20,984 nt of DNA from an uncultured Campylobacter sp. (GTDB lineage: Bacteria > Campylobacterota > Campylobacteria > Campylobacterales > Campylobacteraceae): assembly GCF_938017615.1 (NCBI RefSeq), contig NZ_CALIJA010000044.1, positions 1 to 20,984 on the forward strand. The letters run 5' to 3'. Of this stretch, positions 1 to 7,032 are shown one piece after another. Below the pieces are notes generated by a model. The model did not search any database. It was not told where the DNA came from and saw only the letters and a program-made list of their open reading frames with translations. Every line of letters begins with the position of its first letter. Position 1 is the stretch's first letter. The translations under genes were made by a program, and so were the position numbers.

Positions 1-85
1 AGCCCCAGTTTCGCGTCGTCCGCGGCGACGGATCGTGCGCTTTAAGGCCTTTTATCTAGGCGGCGTTCCGCTAGTGTCGCGATAA
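1..85 (+). CDS. Possible C-terminal tail of an upstream gene (partial)
   Basis: One plus frame (codons from base 2) stays open from the window edge to TAA at 83-85 and would end in ...FKAFYLGGVPLVSR. It is only 27 codons long and rich in Arg, and another frame is open to about base 57, so I cannot say whether this is the end of a real gene. No family is recognisable. It would lie upstream of der in the same direction. Confidence 0.2.
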   Translation, partial: APVSRRPRRRIVRFKAFYLGGVPLVSR

Positions 86-160
86 AATTTCGCTAAATTT
101 AGCGCCTAAATTTCATAAAATTTTGCCGCCCGACTTGCGCGAGCGAGCGCGTAGAATTTG
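83..160. repeat. Short RAATTY cluster with a 14-base palindrome upstream of der
   Basis: Four AAATTT and one GAATTT fall within about 75 bases. Positions 91-104 form the perfect palindrome CGCTAAATTTAGCG, flanked by AAATTT at 85-90 and 107-112, so a longer stem can be drawn. No T-run follows, so I do not call a terminator. This is the smallest example of the RAATTY clusters that fill the larger intergenic regions of the window. Confidence 0.5.
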
Positions 161-179
161 GCTTTAATCTATTTTTGGT

Positions 180-185
180 TATAAT
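180..185 (+). promoter_or_regulatory. Candidate -10 box for der
   Basis: A perfect TATAAT at 180-185 lies 25 bases before the GTG start of der and 15 bases before its ribosome binding site. Campylobacter sigma-70 promoters depend mainly on the -10 element and often lack a clear -35 box; none is clear here. The position also argues against the upstream in-frame TTG at 175 as start, because that codon would precede the transcription start. Confidence 0.45.
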
Positions 186-210
186 CGCGCCAAAAACTAC
201 AAGGACGAAT

Positions 211-1596
211 GTGAAAAGTTTGATCATCATCGGGCGCCCCAACGTCGGCAAGTCGAGCCTTTTTAACCGCCTAGCGGGCGCTCGCATCGCCATCACGAGC
301 GACGTTGCGGGCACGACGCGCGATACCAATAGAGCCGAAGCCGAAATTTTCGATCGCCGCGTGCGAGTGATCGATTCTGGCGGCTTGGACGACACCTCCG
401 AGCTGTTTGCGCGCGTGCAGGCTAAGACGCTAAGCGAGGCAAAAAGCGCGGATTTGATAATCTTTATGACGGACGGCAAGCTGCTTCCGAGCGATGATGA
501 GCGGCGGATATTTTTCTCGCTGCAAAAGCTCGGTAAGCCCATCGCCCTAGCGGTCAATAAGATCGACGGCAAGCGCGACGAGGAGCGTAGCTGGGAGTTT
601 AACGAATTCGGCGTTAAATTTTTCCCGATCTCCGTTTCGCACAATAGCGGCATCGACGAGCTGAAAGAGTGGATCTACGGCTTTTTGGACCCTGCGCCCG
701 CGCAGCAGGACGAGGATGAAATTTTTGATGATTTTATAGAGGGCTTTAACGACGAGGGCGAGCCGAAAGAGGGGCGCGACGAGGAATTTTACGCTAGTAA
801 AACCATCGGCGTGGGTATCATCGGGCGGGTGAACGTCGGTAAATCAAGCCTTTTAAACGCGCTTGTCGGCTCGCAGCGCTCGGTCGTGAGCGATTACGCG
901 GGCACGACGATCGATCCGGTGAACGAAAGCACGGAATTTGGGGGACGCACGCTCGAGTTTATCGACACGGCGGGTATTCGCCGTCGCGGCAAGATCGAGG
1001 GCATCGAGCGTTTCGCGCTAAATCGCACCGAAAAAATTTTACAAAACTCCGACATCGCGCTTTTGGTGCTTGACGCAAGCGAACCGCTAAACGAGCTGGA
1101 CGAGCGTATAGCGGGGCTTGCGGCTAAATTTGAACTCGGGCTCATCATAATTTTAAACAAATGGGATCTTTGCGAGCGCGATTACGACGAGTTTTGCCGC
1201 GATCTGCGCGATAGGTTTAAATTCCTTTCCTACGCGCCGATCATCAGCGTCAGCGCGACGGACAGGAAGCGGATCCATAAAATTTACCCGCTCATTTTGG
1301 AGGTTTATTCAAATTTCACGCGCAAGCTCGGCACCGCAAGGATCAATGAAGCGGTAGAAGCCGCGATAAAGGCGCATCCGATACCTCGCGAGCGGGGCAA
1401 ATCGGTTAAAATTTACTACGCCGCGCAGATCGGCTTTGCGCCGCCGAAGATCGCTCTTGTAATGAACCGCCCGCAAGCGCTACATTTTAGCTACAAGCGC
1501 TATTTGATGAACAGGCTGCGCGCGAGCTTCGCTCTTTCGGGAAGTCCGCTAGTGCTGCTACCGCGCAAAAAAGGTGAGAGCGATGAAGAGCGGTAA
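211..1596 (+). CDS. der: Ribosome-associated double GTPase Der (EngA)
   Basis: Der is an essential cytoplasmic GTPase of large ribosomal subunit assembly. Two tandem GTPase domains are visible: the first with GRPNVGKSS (residues 8-16), a DVAGTTRD switch and NKID near 116, the second with GRVNVGKSS near 205, DYAGTTID, DTAG and NKWD. An acidic linker separates them and a basic KH-like C-terminal domain follows, as in the family. I choose the GTG at 211 (461 residues) because AAGGA at 201-205 is ideally spaced and the protein then begins VKSLIIIGRPNVGKSS as family members do. An in-frame TTG at 175 would add 12 residues without a site or a homologous start. The gene's last 14 bases overlap aroK, so the two are probably co-transcribed. 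Length and motifs are normal. Confidence 0.96.
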   Translation: MKSLIIIGRPNVGKSSLFNRLAGARIAITSDVAGTTRDTNRAEAEIFDRRVRVIDSGGLDDTSELFARVQAKTLSEAKSADLIIFMTDGKLLPSDDERRIFFSLQKLGKPIALAVNKIDGKRDEERSWEFNEFGVKFFPISVSHNSGIDELKEWIYGFLDPAPAQQDEDEIFDDFIEGFNDEGEPKEGRDEEFYASKTIGVGIIGRVNVGKSSLLNALVGSQRSVVSDYAGTTIDPVNESTEFGGRTLEFIDTAGIRRRGKIEGIERFALNRTEKILQNSDIALLVLDASEPLNELDERIAGLAAKFELGLIIILNKWDLCERDYDEFCRDLRDRFKFLSYAPIISVSATDRKRIHKIYPLILEVYSNFTRKLGTARINEAVEAAIKAHPIPRERGKSVKIYYAAQIGFAPPKIALVMNRPQALHFSYKRYLMNRLRASFALSGSPLVLLPRKKGESDEER

Positions 1597-2554
1597 CATC
1601 GTGCTCATCGGCTTTATGGGGGTCGGCAAGGGCACGGTAGCGCGGGCTCTGGCTGCGCAAAGCGGGATGTTTGCGCTTGATTGCGACGATATGATCGAAA
1701 GCTACGCCAATAAAAAGATCGGGCAAATTTTTAAAGAGCAGGGTGAGCAGAGCTTTAGAAAGATGGAAGAGAGCCTTGCGAAATTTTTAGAAAAGTCCGT
1801 CCGATGCGCCGTGATCTCCACCGGCGGCGGCTTTTACGCCGTGAAAAATTTAAATAAAATCGGCACCGTCGTGTATCTGAAATCAAGCTTTGAAGGGATC
1901 GTGGAGCGCTTAAAAAACAGCGAAAACGCGGAGAAAAAATTTGCCAAGCGCCCGTTGTTAGCGGATCTGCAAAAGGCCGCGACGCTGCATGCTCAAAGAA
2001 ACGGGGCGTATGAAAAAAAGGCCGACATCGTAATCGACGTCGAAAATAAAAGCGTAAAAAAGATCGTAAAAGAAATTTGCTCCGCCTGCGACGGGCTAAA
2101 TTTAAAGGGGAAAAAGATGTCTAAGCAGAAGTGCTCTGGCGGCGGCAAAAATTCCGAGCCGCACGGCAAAGAGGGTAAAAGTGATAAGCTTAAAAAGAAA
2201 GAGGCGCTAAAGCAAAAGTTGCATGAACTACTGGAAGGCTTAGAACGCGAGAAAATTCCAAAGCGCGTGATCGCGTGGCACTTCGATCTTTACGAGCCTT
2301 ACGCGCTGCAGCTCGCGGGATCGAGCAGTTACGACGCGGATGACGACGACTGGGCGTGCGAGGACGAGGATGGGTTTTATCCGCAAAGCTCGCGCTTGCA
2401 GCTTGAATTTTTAAATGAGCTTTCGTGGCGACAGGTTTTAAAAATGCTCGTGCAGGCTCTGCGCGAGCTACGAGAGCAGATGCCAGATGCAAAAATTTTT
2501 AAGTGCAAGTACATCGCCGTGGGTTTTGTGGACGGCGATCTGATTTTGATTTAA
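1583..2554 (+). CDS. aroK: Shikimate kinase AroK with an unusual C-terminal extension
   Basis: The N-terminal part phosphorylates shikimate on the chorismate pathway. It shows a P-loop GFMGVGKGT (residues 10-18), the shikimate-binding DCDD (33-36), Arg59 in SFRKMEE, GGG (81-83), the LID Arg123 in KRPLL and Arg139 in RNGAYEKKAD. The P-loop has Gly where the family usually has Ser/Thr after the Lys. AroK normally ends near residue 170; here the frame runs to 323. The extra 145 residues begin with a Lys/Gly/Ser-rich linker, then a helical, very acidic domain (DADDDDWACEDEDG) ending in YIAVGFVDGDLILI. I do not recognise it; the ending loosely recalls small immunity or SUKH-like proteins. ATG 1583 is preferred over GTG 1574 for spacing from AAGGTGAG. 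An in-frame ATG at 2117 has its own ribosome site. The next gene is trpS, as I recall for C. jejuni. Confidence 0.9.
   Translation: MKSGNIVLIGFMGVGKGTVARALAAQSGMFALDCDDMIESYANKKIGQIFKEQGEQSFRKMEESLAKFLEKSVRCAVISTGGGFYAVKNLNKIGTVVYLKSSFEGIVERLKNSENAEKKFAKRPLLADLQKAATLHAQRNGAYEKKADIVIDVENKSVKKIVKEICSACDGLNLKGKKMSKQKCSGGGKNSEPHGKEGKSDKLKKKEALKQKLHELLEGLEREKIPKRVIAWHFDLYEPYALQLAGSSSYDADDDDWACEDEDGFYPQSSRLQLEFLNELSWRQVLKMLVQALRELREQMPDAKIFKCKYIAVGFVDGDLILI
2104..2119 (+). promoter_or_regulatory. Internal ribosome binding site and start codon inside aroK
   Basis: AAAGGGG at 2104-2110 is followed six bases later by an in-frame ATG at 2117, exactly at the junction between the kinase domain and the extension. 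Translation from here would give a separate 145-residue protein beginning MSKQKCSGGGK. This suggests either a gene fusion whose old start survives or a nested gene producing both forms. The call rests on spacing alone. Confidence 0.4.
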
Positions 2555-2564
2555 AGGAGCAATG

Positions 2565-3533
2565 ATGAGAATTTTAACGGGTCTTCAGCCCAGCGGCAAG
2601 CTGCATTTGGGCAACTACTTCGCGAGTATCAAGCAGATGGTGGATGCGCAAAACGCGGGCGAGCAGATGTTTATGTTTATCGCAAACTACCATGCGCTCA
2701 CGTCCGTAAGCGACGGCGCAAAGCTAAAAAACTCCACCTACGAGGCCGCCGCGGCGTTTTTATCGCTGGGTATCGATCCGAAAAAGACGGTGTTTTGGGT
2801 GCAAAGCGACGTAAAAGAGGTGTTGGAGCTTTACTGGATTTTAAGCGGATATGCGCCGATGGGGCTGCTCGAGCGAGCGCACGCATACAAAGACAAGATC
2901 GCCAAGGGCTTTGAGAGCAAACACGATCTGTTCAGCTACCCCGTGCTGATGGCGGCGGACATCCTGCTATACAGCGCGGAGATCGTGCCCGTGGGCAAGG
3001 ATCAGATCCAGCACGTCGAGATCGCCCGCGACATTGCGCTTAAATTTAACAACGCCCACGGCGAAATTTTAACTATTCCGCAAGCGCGCGTAAATGATGA
3101 AGTGGCGATCGTGCCGGGCACAGACGGCGCGAAGATGAGCAAGAGCTACGGCAATACGATCGATATTTTCTCAGATGCTGCGACACTAAAGAAGCAAATT
3201 TCAAGTATCGTAACGACCTCCGAGCCGCTAGAGGTGCCTAAGCAGTGGCGCGGATGCAATGTCTATAATATCGCGAAGCTGTTTTTAAGCGAAGCGGAGC
3301 AGACGGAGCTACAGGCTCGTTACGAGCGGGGCGGCGAGGGGCACGGGCATTTTAAGGCGTATCTAAACGAGCTAGTGCTCGGCTACTTCAAAGACGCGCG
3401 AGATAAATTCGAATACTATCAAAGTCACCGCGAAATTTTAGATGAGATGCTAAGACAGGGCGCGCAAAGAGCGGCTGCGACGGCTGCTTCATTGATGCAA
3501 AAGGTTCGCGCCGCCGTGGGGATTTATCGCTAA
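2565..3533 (+). CDS. trpS: Tryptophanyl-tRNA synthetase
   Basis: A class I aminoacyl-tRNA synthetase charging tRNA-Trp in the cytoplasm. The protein opens with ILTGLQPSGKLHLGNYF, containing the HIGH-type signature HLGN, and has the KMSKS loop at about residue 190 (AKMSKSYGN). VPVGKDQIQHVE is the tryptophan-pocket region typical of bacterial TrpS. The length (322 residues) is standard. Two adjacent ATG codons exist at 2562 and 2565; I prefer 2565 because AAAGGAG at 2553-2559 is then five bases away rather than two. It starts about ten bases after the aroK stop and is followed ten bases later by the next gene, so it sits inside the der operon. Confidence 0.96.
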   Translation: MRILTGLQPSGKLHLGNYFASIKQMVDAQNAGEQMFMFIANYHALTSVSDGAKLKNSTYEAAAAFLSLGIDPKKTVFWVQSDVKEVLELYWILSGYAPMGLLERAHAYKDKIAKGFESKHDLFSYPVLMAADILLYSAEIVPVGKDQIQHVEIARDIALKFNNAHGEILTIPQARVNDEVAIVPGTDGAKMSKSYGNTIDIFSDAATLKKQISSIVTTSEPLEVPKQWRGCNVYNIAKLFLSEAEQTELQARYERGGEGHGHFKAYLNELVLGYFKDARDKFEYYQSHREILDEMLRQGAQRAAATAASLMQKVRAAVGIYR

Positions 3534-3543
3534 GGAGAGTGAG

Positions 3544-4044
3544 ATGACGGATTACGCTAGAGAAATTTTATCTGACGGCAAGTTGCTTCGACAGAAGCTG
3601 GAAATTTTCTTGCAAACCCCAAGTAAGGTTGAAATTTACGCACGCGCCTGCGAGAAATTTTTTGCCGCGGGCAAGCAGCGCGAGTTAAATTATGTAAGCA
3701 CGTGGAGCTGGTGGGGATTTTTCGGCACGCTGTTCTTTTTTCTGTACCGCAAGGAGTACAAAATTGCCGCAGCCCTATTTGCCGTTGTGGTAATTTCTTG
3801 CTTTATTCCGTTTTTGGATGAATATGATAGAAGTATAGGAATGGCGATTAGCGTCAGTAGCGGAACTATGGCGAAATATTTCGTTTGCTATAGATTTGTC
3901 GCGCTACTGGATAAGCAGGACGATGAAGCCCTAAGACGGGGCGGCGGCGTGAATAGATGGGCGATATGGCTCGCGGTAATATTTTACGCTTTTGTCGCAA
4001 TTGTCTTTGCGCTAATAATTTCAAACGGCGGCAAAATTCAGTAG
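3544..4044 (+). CDS. DUF2628-like inner-membrane protein
   Basis: A 166-residue membrane protein of unknown function. A cytoplasmic-looking helical N-terminus (1-50) is followed by STWSWWGFFGTLFFFLYRKEYK (51-72). The Trp-rich, YRK-bearing first membrane segment is what I associate with DUF2628 proteins of Campylobacter and Helicobacter. Further hydrophobic segments lie at about 72-91 and 139-160, with a weaker one near 97-118. The start at 3544 follows AAGGAGAG directly after the trpS stop, so it is probably translated from the same message. In C. jejuni I recall serS after trpS, so this may be a lineage-specific insertion in the operon. The family call is by pattern only. Confidence 0.65.
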   Translation: MTDYAREILSDGKLLRQKLEIFLQTPSKVEIYARACEKFFAAGKQRELNYVSTWSWWGFFGTLFFFLYRKEYKIAAALFAVVVISCFIPFLDEYDRSIGMAISVSSGTMAKYFVCYRFVALLDKQDDEALRRGGGVNRWAIWLAVIFYAFVAIVFALIISNGGKIQ

Positions 4045-4099
4045 TTTTAAAGGGCTTTCGCGCTCAAAATAGCTAAATAAATTTTAAAAAGGAGTAAGA

Positions 4100-4366
4100 G
4101 TGAAAGCGATCGTAACGGTGATCGGCAAGGACAAAGTTGGCATTGTGGCGGGCGTTTCGGCTAAGCTCGCGCAGCTTGGGCTAAACATAGACGACATCAG
4201 CCAGACGGTTTTGGATGAGTTTTTTACGATGATGGCGGTGGTTTCCAGCGACGAAAAGCAGGACTTCACGGCTCTAAAGGTGGAGTTAAACGAGCTAGGC
4301 GAAAAGCTAAAAGTTAAAATCAACATCCAAAGCTCGGCGATCTTTGACGCCATGCACAACATCTAA
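4100..4366 (+). CDS. ACT-domain regulatory protein paired with UPF0210
   Basis: A stand-alone ACT domain of 88 residues: VTVIGKDKVGIVAGVSAKLA is the first strand and helix, with the conserved Gly-Ile-Val turn where such domains bind small ligands, often amino acids. No catalytic domain is present. The GTG start at 4100 is set by AAAAAGGAG at 4086-4094, five bases upstream. The next gene starts ten bases after its stop. This two-gene arrangement, a small ACT protein followed by a UPF0210/DUF711 protein, is conserved in many bacteria, so the two probably work together; the ligand and process are unknown. A 55-base gap separates it from the preceding membrane-protein gene. Confidence 0.88.
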   Translation: MKAIVTVIGKDKVGIVAGVSAKLAQLGLNIDDISQTVLDEFFTMMAVVSSDEKQDFTALKVELNELGEKLKVKINIQSSAIFDAMHNI

Positions 4367-4375
4367 GGCGCGCAA

Positions 4376-5713
4376 ATGGACATCAAAAACGTAACCGAGA
4401 CGATCGCGATGATCGAGGAGCAAAATTTCGACATTCGTACGATCACGATGGGCATCAGCCTGCTTGATTGCATCGATCCCGACATCGACAAGGCAGCGGA
4501 GAAAATTTACGCAAAGATCACCGATAAGGCTCGCGATCTGGTAAAGGTCGGTAATGAAATTTCAGCAGAGCTTGGCATCCCGATCGTAAATAAACGCGTC
4601 TGCGTAACGCCTATCGCCATCATCGGCGCGGCGACGAACGCTACCGACTACGTCCCGCTTGCCAAGGCGATGGACGAGGCGGCGCAAAAGGTCGGCATCG
4701 ACTTTATCGGCGGCTTTTCGGCGCTCGTGCAAAAGGGCTACGCAAATGGCGATAAAATTTTAATCGACTCCATCCCCGCCGCGCTCGCCGCGACGCAGAA
4801 GGTCTGCTCGTCGGTAAATATCGGCTCGACCAAGACGGGCATAAATATGAGCGCGGTCGCCGATATGGGGCGCGTGATAAAAGAAACCGCGCGGCTTTCG
4901 GATCTTGGCGCGGCAAAGCTGGTCGTATTTGCCAACGCCGTCGAGGATAATCCGTTTATGGCGGGCGCATTTCACGGCGTGGGCGAGGCAGAAGTCGTCA
5001 TAAACGTGGGCGTTAGCGGCCCGGGCGTCGTTAAGCGCGCGCTTGAGAAGGTACGCGGAGCGAGCTTTGACGTGGTCGCCGAGACCGTTAAAAAGACTGC
5101 GTTTAAGATCACGCGCATCGGACAGCTCGTCGGGCAAATGGCCTCCGAGCGCCTTGGCGTGAAATTTGGCATCGTCGATCTCTCGCTAGCTCCGACTCCG
5201 GCGGTGGGCGACTCTGTAGCGCGCGTGCTTGAGGAGATGGGGCTGGAGCGCGTCGGCACGCACGGCACGACGGCTGCGCTAGCGCTACTAAACGACGCGG
5301 TCAAAAAGGGCGGCGTGATGGCATGCAACCAAGTAGGCGGGCTTAGCGGCGCGTTTATCCCTGTCTCGGAGGATGAGGGTATGATCGCCGCAGTGCGCGC
5401 AGGATCGCTAAGCTTAGAAAAACTCGAAGCGATGACCGCGATCTGCTCGGTGGGGCTCGATATGATCGCGATCCCGCAGGACACGCCCGAGCAAACGATC
5501 GCCGCGATCATAGCCGACGAGGCCGCGATCGGCGTGATAAATCAAAAAACGACCGCCGTGCGCATAATCCCAAAGGGCAAAGAGGGCGACACGCTGGAAT
5601 TTGGCGGGCTTCTTGGTAGCGCGCCGGTGATGAGCGTAAATAAAAACTCTTCAGCCGATTTCATCGCCCGCGGCGGCCAGATCCCAGCACCCATTCATAG
5701 TTTTAAAAACTAA
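4376..5713 (+). CDS. UPF0210 (DUF711, PFL-like) family protein
   Basis: A 445-residue cytoplasmic protein matching the whole length of UPF0210 as I know it: MDIKNVTETIAMIEEQNFDIRTIT at the start, NIGSTKTGINMSAVADMG in the middle and NQVGGLSGAFIPVSED in the C-terminal third. The fold resembles glycyl-radical pyruvate formate-lyase barrels, hence the PFL name. I see no glycyl-radical RVAGY-type motif, so PFL activity should not be assumed. No biochemical role is established to my knowledge. The start lies ten bases after the ACT gene, with TAAGG at 4364-4368 overlapping the preceding stop codon as a modest ribosome site, consistent with coupling. Composition is like its neighbours, with comparatively few RAATTY sites (six in 1.3 kb). 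Confidence 0.9.
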   Translation: MDIKNVTETIAMIEEQNFDIRTITMGISLLDCIDPDIDKAAEKIYAKITDKARDLVKVGNEISAELGIPIVNKRVCVTPIAIIGAATNATDYVPLAKAMDEAAQKVGIDFIGGFSALVQKGYANGDKILIDSIPAALAATQKVCSSVNIGSTKTGINMSAVADMGRVIKETARLSDLGAAKLVVFANAVEDNPFMAGAFHGVGEAEVVINVGVSGPGVVKRALEKVRGASFDVVAETVKKTAFKITRIGQLVGQMASERLGVKFGIVDLSLAPTPAVGDSVARVLEEMGLERVGTHGTTAALALLNDAVKKGGVMACNQVGGLSGAFIPVSEDEGMIAAVRAGSLSLEKLEAMTAICSVGLDMIAIPQDTPEQTIAAIIADEAAIGVINQKTTAVRIIPKGKEGDTLEFGGLLGSAPVMSVNKNSSADFIARGGQIPAPIHSFKN

Positions 5714-5738
5714 AGCTTAACCCGCTTAAGGAGGAAAG

Positions 5739-6152
5739 ATGAGAGCGTTTGCGTTATTTGCGGCAGTTTTGCTTTTTAGCGGCTGCTCCATAATCTCGGC
5801 ATTTTATAGCAAGGAGAAAAAATTCGAGCTGGCGGGCTTGGGGCAAGACGGGGTATATAGGACTTCGGACGGCAGCGCAGATACGCTAATAAAAATAACG
5901 TCCGCCCGCACAAAAGAGGGCGAGCCGTATCGCATAATCCACACGCTGGAAATTCCTAAAAATTCTACCCAGACGGATTTTGATAGCAACGATAAAGAGG
6001 TATTTAAAATAGACTGCTCAAAGAATTATTGCGAGCCTAAATACGACGAGGAGCCGAAAAGAATTGCCATTTCTTGGCCTGCGCCGAATGGAGGCGGCGT
6101 TTTTGACGGCGTCATATATCTAAAAAATTTACGGCTCGTAAAGGCGTATTAA
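5739..6152 (+). CDS. Small putative lipoprotein
   Basis: The first 16 residues, MRAFALFAAVLLFSGC, form a signal peptide with a lipobox-like LFSGC, so Cys16 is probably lipidated and the mature protein of about 122 residues membrane-anchored. The mature part is polar and mostly beta-like (ELAGLGQDGVYRT..., ISWPAPNGGGVFDGVIYL) with two further Cys in DCSKNYCE that could pair. I do not recognise the family. A strong AAGGAGG at 5728-5734 fixes the ATG at 5739. It begins 25 bases after the UPF0210 stop and is the last gene of the co-directed run; a RAATTY-rich non-coding region follows at once. The Phe at the -3 position of the lipobox is less common than Leu, which tempers the call slightly. Confidence 0.72.
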   Translation: MRAFALFAAVLLFSGCSIISAFYSKEKKFELAGLGQDGVYRTSDGSADTLIKITSARTKEGEPYRIIHTLEIPKNSTQTDFDSNDKEVFKIDCSKNYCEPKYDEEPKRIAISWPAPNGGGVFDGVIYLKNLRLVKAY

Positions 6153-6579
6153 ATTTGCGGATTTAAAAGCGCACAAAATTCGTAAAATTTAGTGAGTAAA
6201 ATTCTAAGTCGCCGCGATGGAATTTTTGAGCTTTAAATTCTGTGCTGCGGACGTGGAATTTTGAGTTAGAATTTCGGCTTGAAATTTTACGATGCGTTGT
6301 CTCTACGACGAGCTAAATTTTAAAATTTCGCCGTAAGACGAGGCGTTAAAATTTCATCGCCGCTTGCGGCGGACGGCAGCGGGTCTTTTGAAATTTTAAA
6401 GCGGCTTGTATTAGAATTTTAAAATTTAAAAGCAACCTGTTTCGTTATCATTGCTCGTCCGCTTAAGAAGCGAGCGGGATTCTATTTCGGCGCGGATTTA
6501 AACATGGCGCGAAAGACGCAAAAACGGGCGTAGCATCAAAATTTTAAAAGACGACGCGAAAATATGAGGCGGAAATAAA
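6153..6579. repeat. Non-coding RAATTY-dense island
   Basis: No convincing gene. I count about 15 RAATTY hexamers beginning between 6176 and 6540, mostly before 6430, where they occur about once per 18-20 bases. Spacers are GC-rich and variable (for example gatgcgttgtctctacgacg). AAATTTTAAAATTT at about 6315-6328 is a double site. No clear transcription terminator follows the lipoprotein gene. The last 50 bases hold the leader of the next gene. Confidence 0.7.
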
Positions 6580-7032
6580 ATGCAAAAAATGGCTTGGAAA
6601 TTTGGCGAACTTGAAAAAGTCGCAACGGACGAGGGCTTTATTTGGTATGCGGAGCTGGCGCTAAAAAGCGAAAGCTTCGGCGAGGTACCATTTTGTCTCG
6701 TGTCTGCAGATACGGCGGATGTGGACGATGCGGGGTCTTGCTCGCGCAGCGACGCCTGGGACATCGATCGGTACGTAAAAGACGCTCTTTTCTTCCTGCG
6801 AGACGAGCTTAGACGCGAGTATCGTTTGAGCGAGGATGAGCTTAGGCTGCTTGACGTGCCCGTTTGCGATCTGCCGTTTGAGCTGCCGCAATGCACGTTT
6901 TACGCGCGCGATACGCAGTGGCTGCTGGGGCCCGGCGCGCTTGATATTTGCGAGCCTTTCGGCATCGGGGTGATTTTCGAAGGCGAAAGACCGCTGCGCG
7001 TGGAAAATTTAGAGTTTCGCGGGGAGGATTAA
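6580..7032 (+). CDS. Hypothetical acidic protein (150 residues)
   Basis: A cytoplasmic, acidic protein that I cannot assign. It has no signal peptide or membrane segment. Visible features are FGELEKVATDEGFIWYAELAL at the start, an amphipathic helix YVKDALFFLRDELRREYRLSEDE (about 63-85), a Pro/aromatic stretch DLPFELPQCTFYARDTQWLL and a strand-rich end FGIGVIFEGERPLRVENLEF. The size, acidity and mixed alpha/beta pattern resemble small immunity-type or DUF2262/DUF6985-type proteins, but I cannot confirm any of these. AGGCGGA about seven bases before the ATG is a fair ribosome site. It stands alone between two RAATTY-dense non-coding stretches, with no toxin-like gene next to it. Codon use is like the surrounding housekeeping genes, which supports it being real. 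Confidence 0.65.
   Translation: MQKMAWKFGELEKVATDEGFIWYAELALKSESFGEVPFCLVSADTADVDDAGSCSRSDAWDIDRYVKDALFFLRDELRREYRLSEDELRLLDVPVCDLPFELPQCTFYARDTQWLLGPGALDICEPFGIGVIFEGERPLRVENLEFRGED

Noticed and set aside
99..653. Minus-strand open frame overlapping der
   Set aside because: It is the complement of the strongly conserved first GTPase domain of der and has no recognisable product.
4760..5137. Minus-strand frames opposite the UPF0210 gene
   Set aside because: They arise from the codon bias of the sense gene, which is conserved along its entire length.
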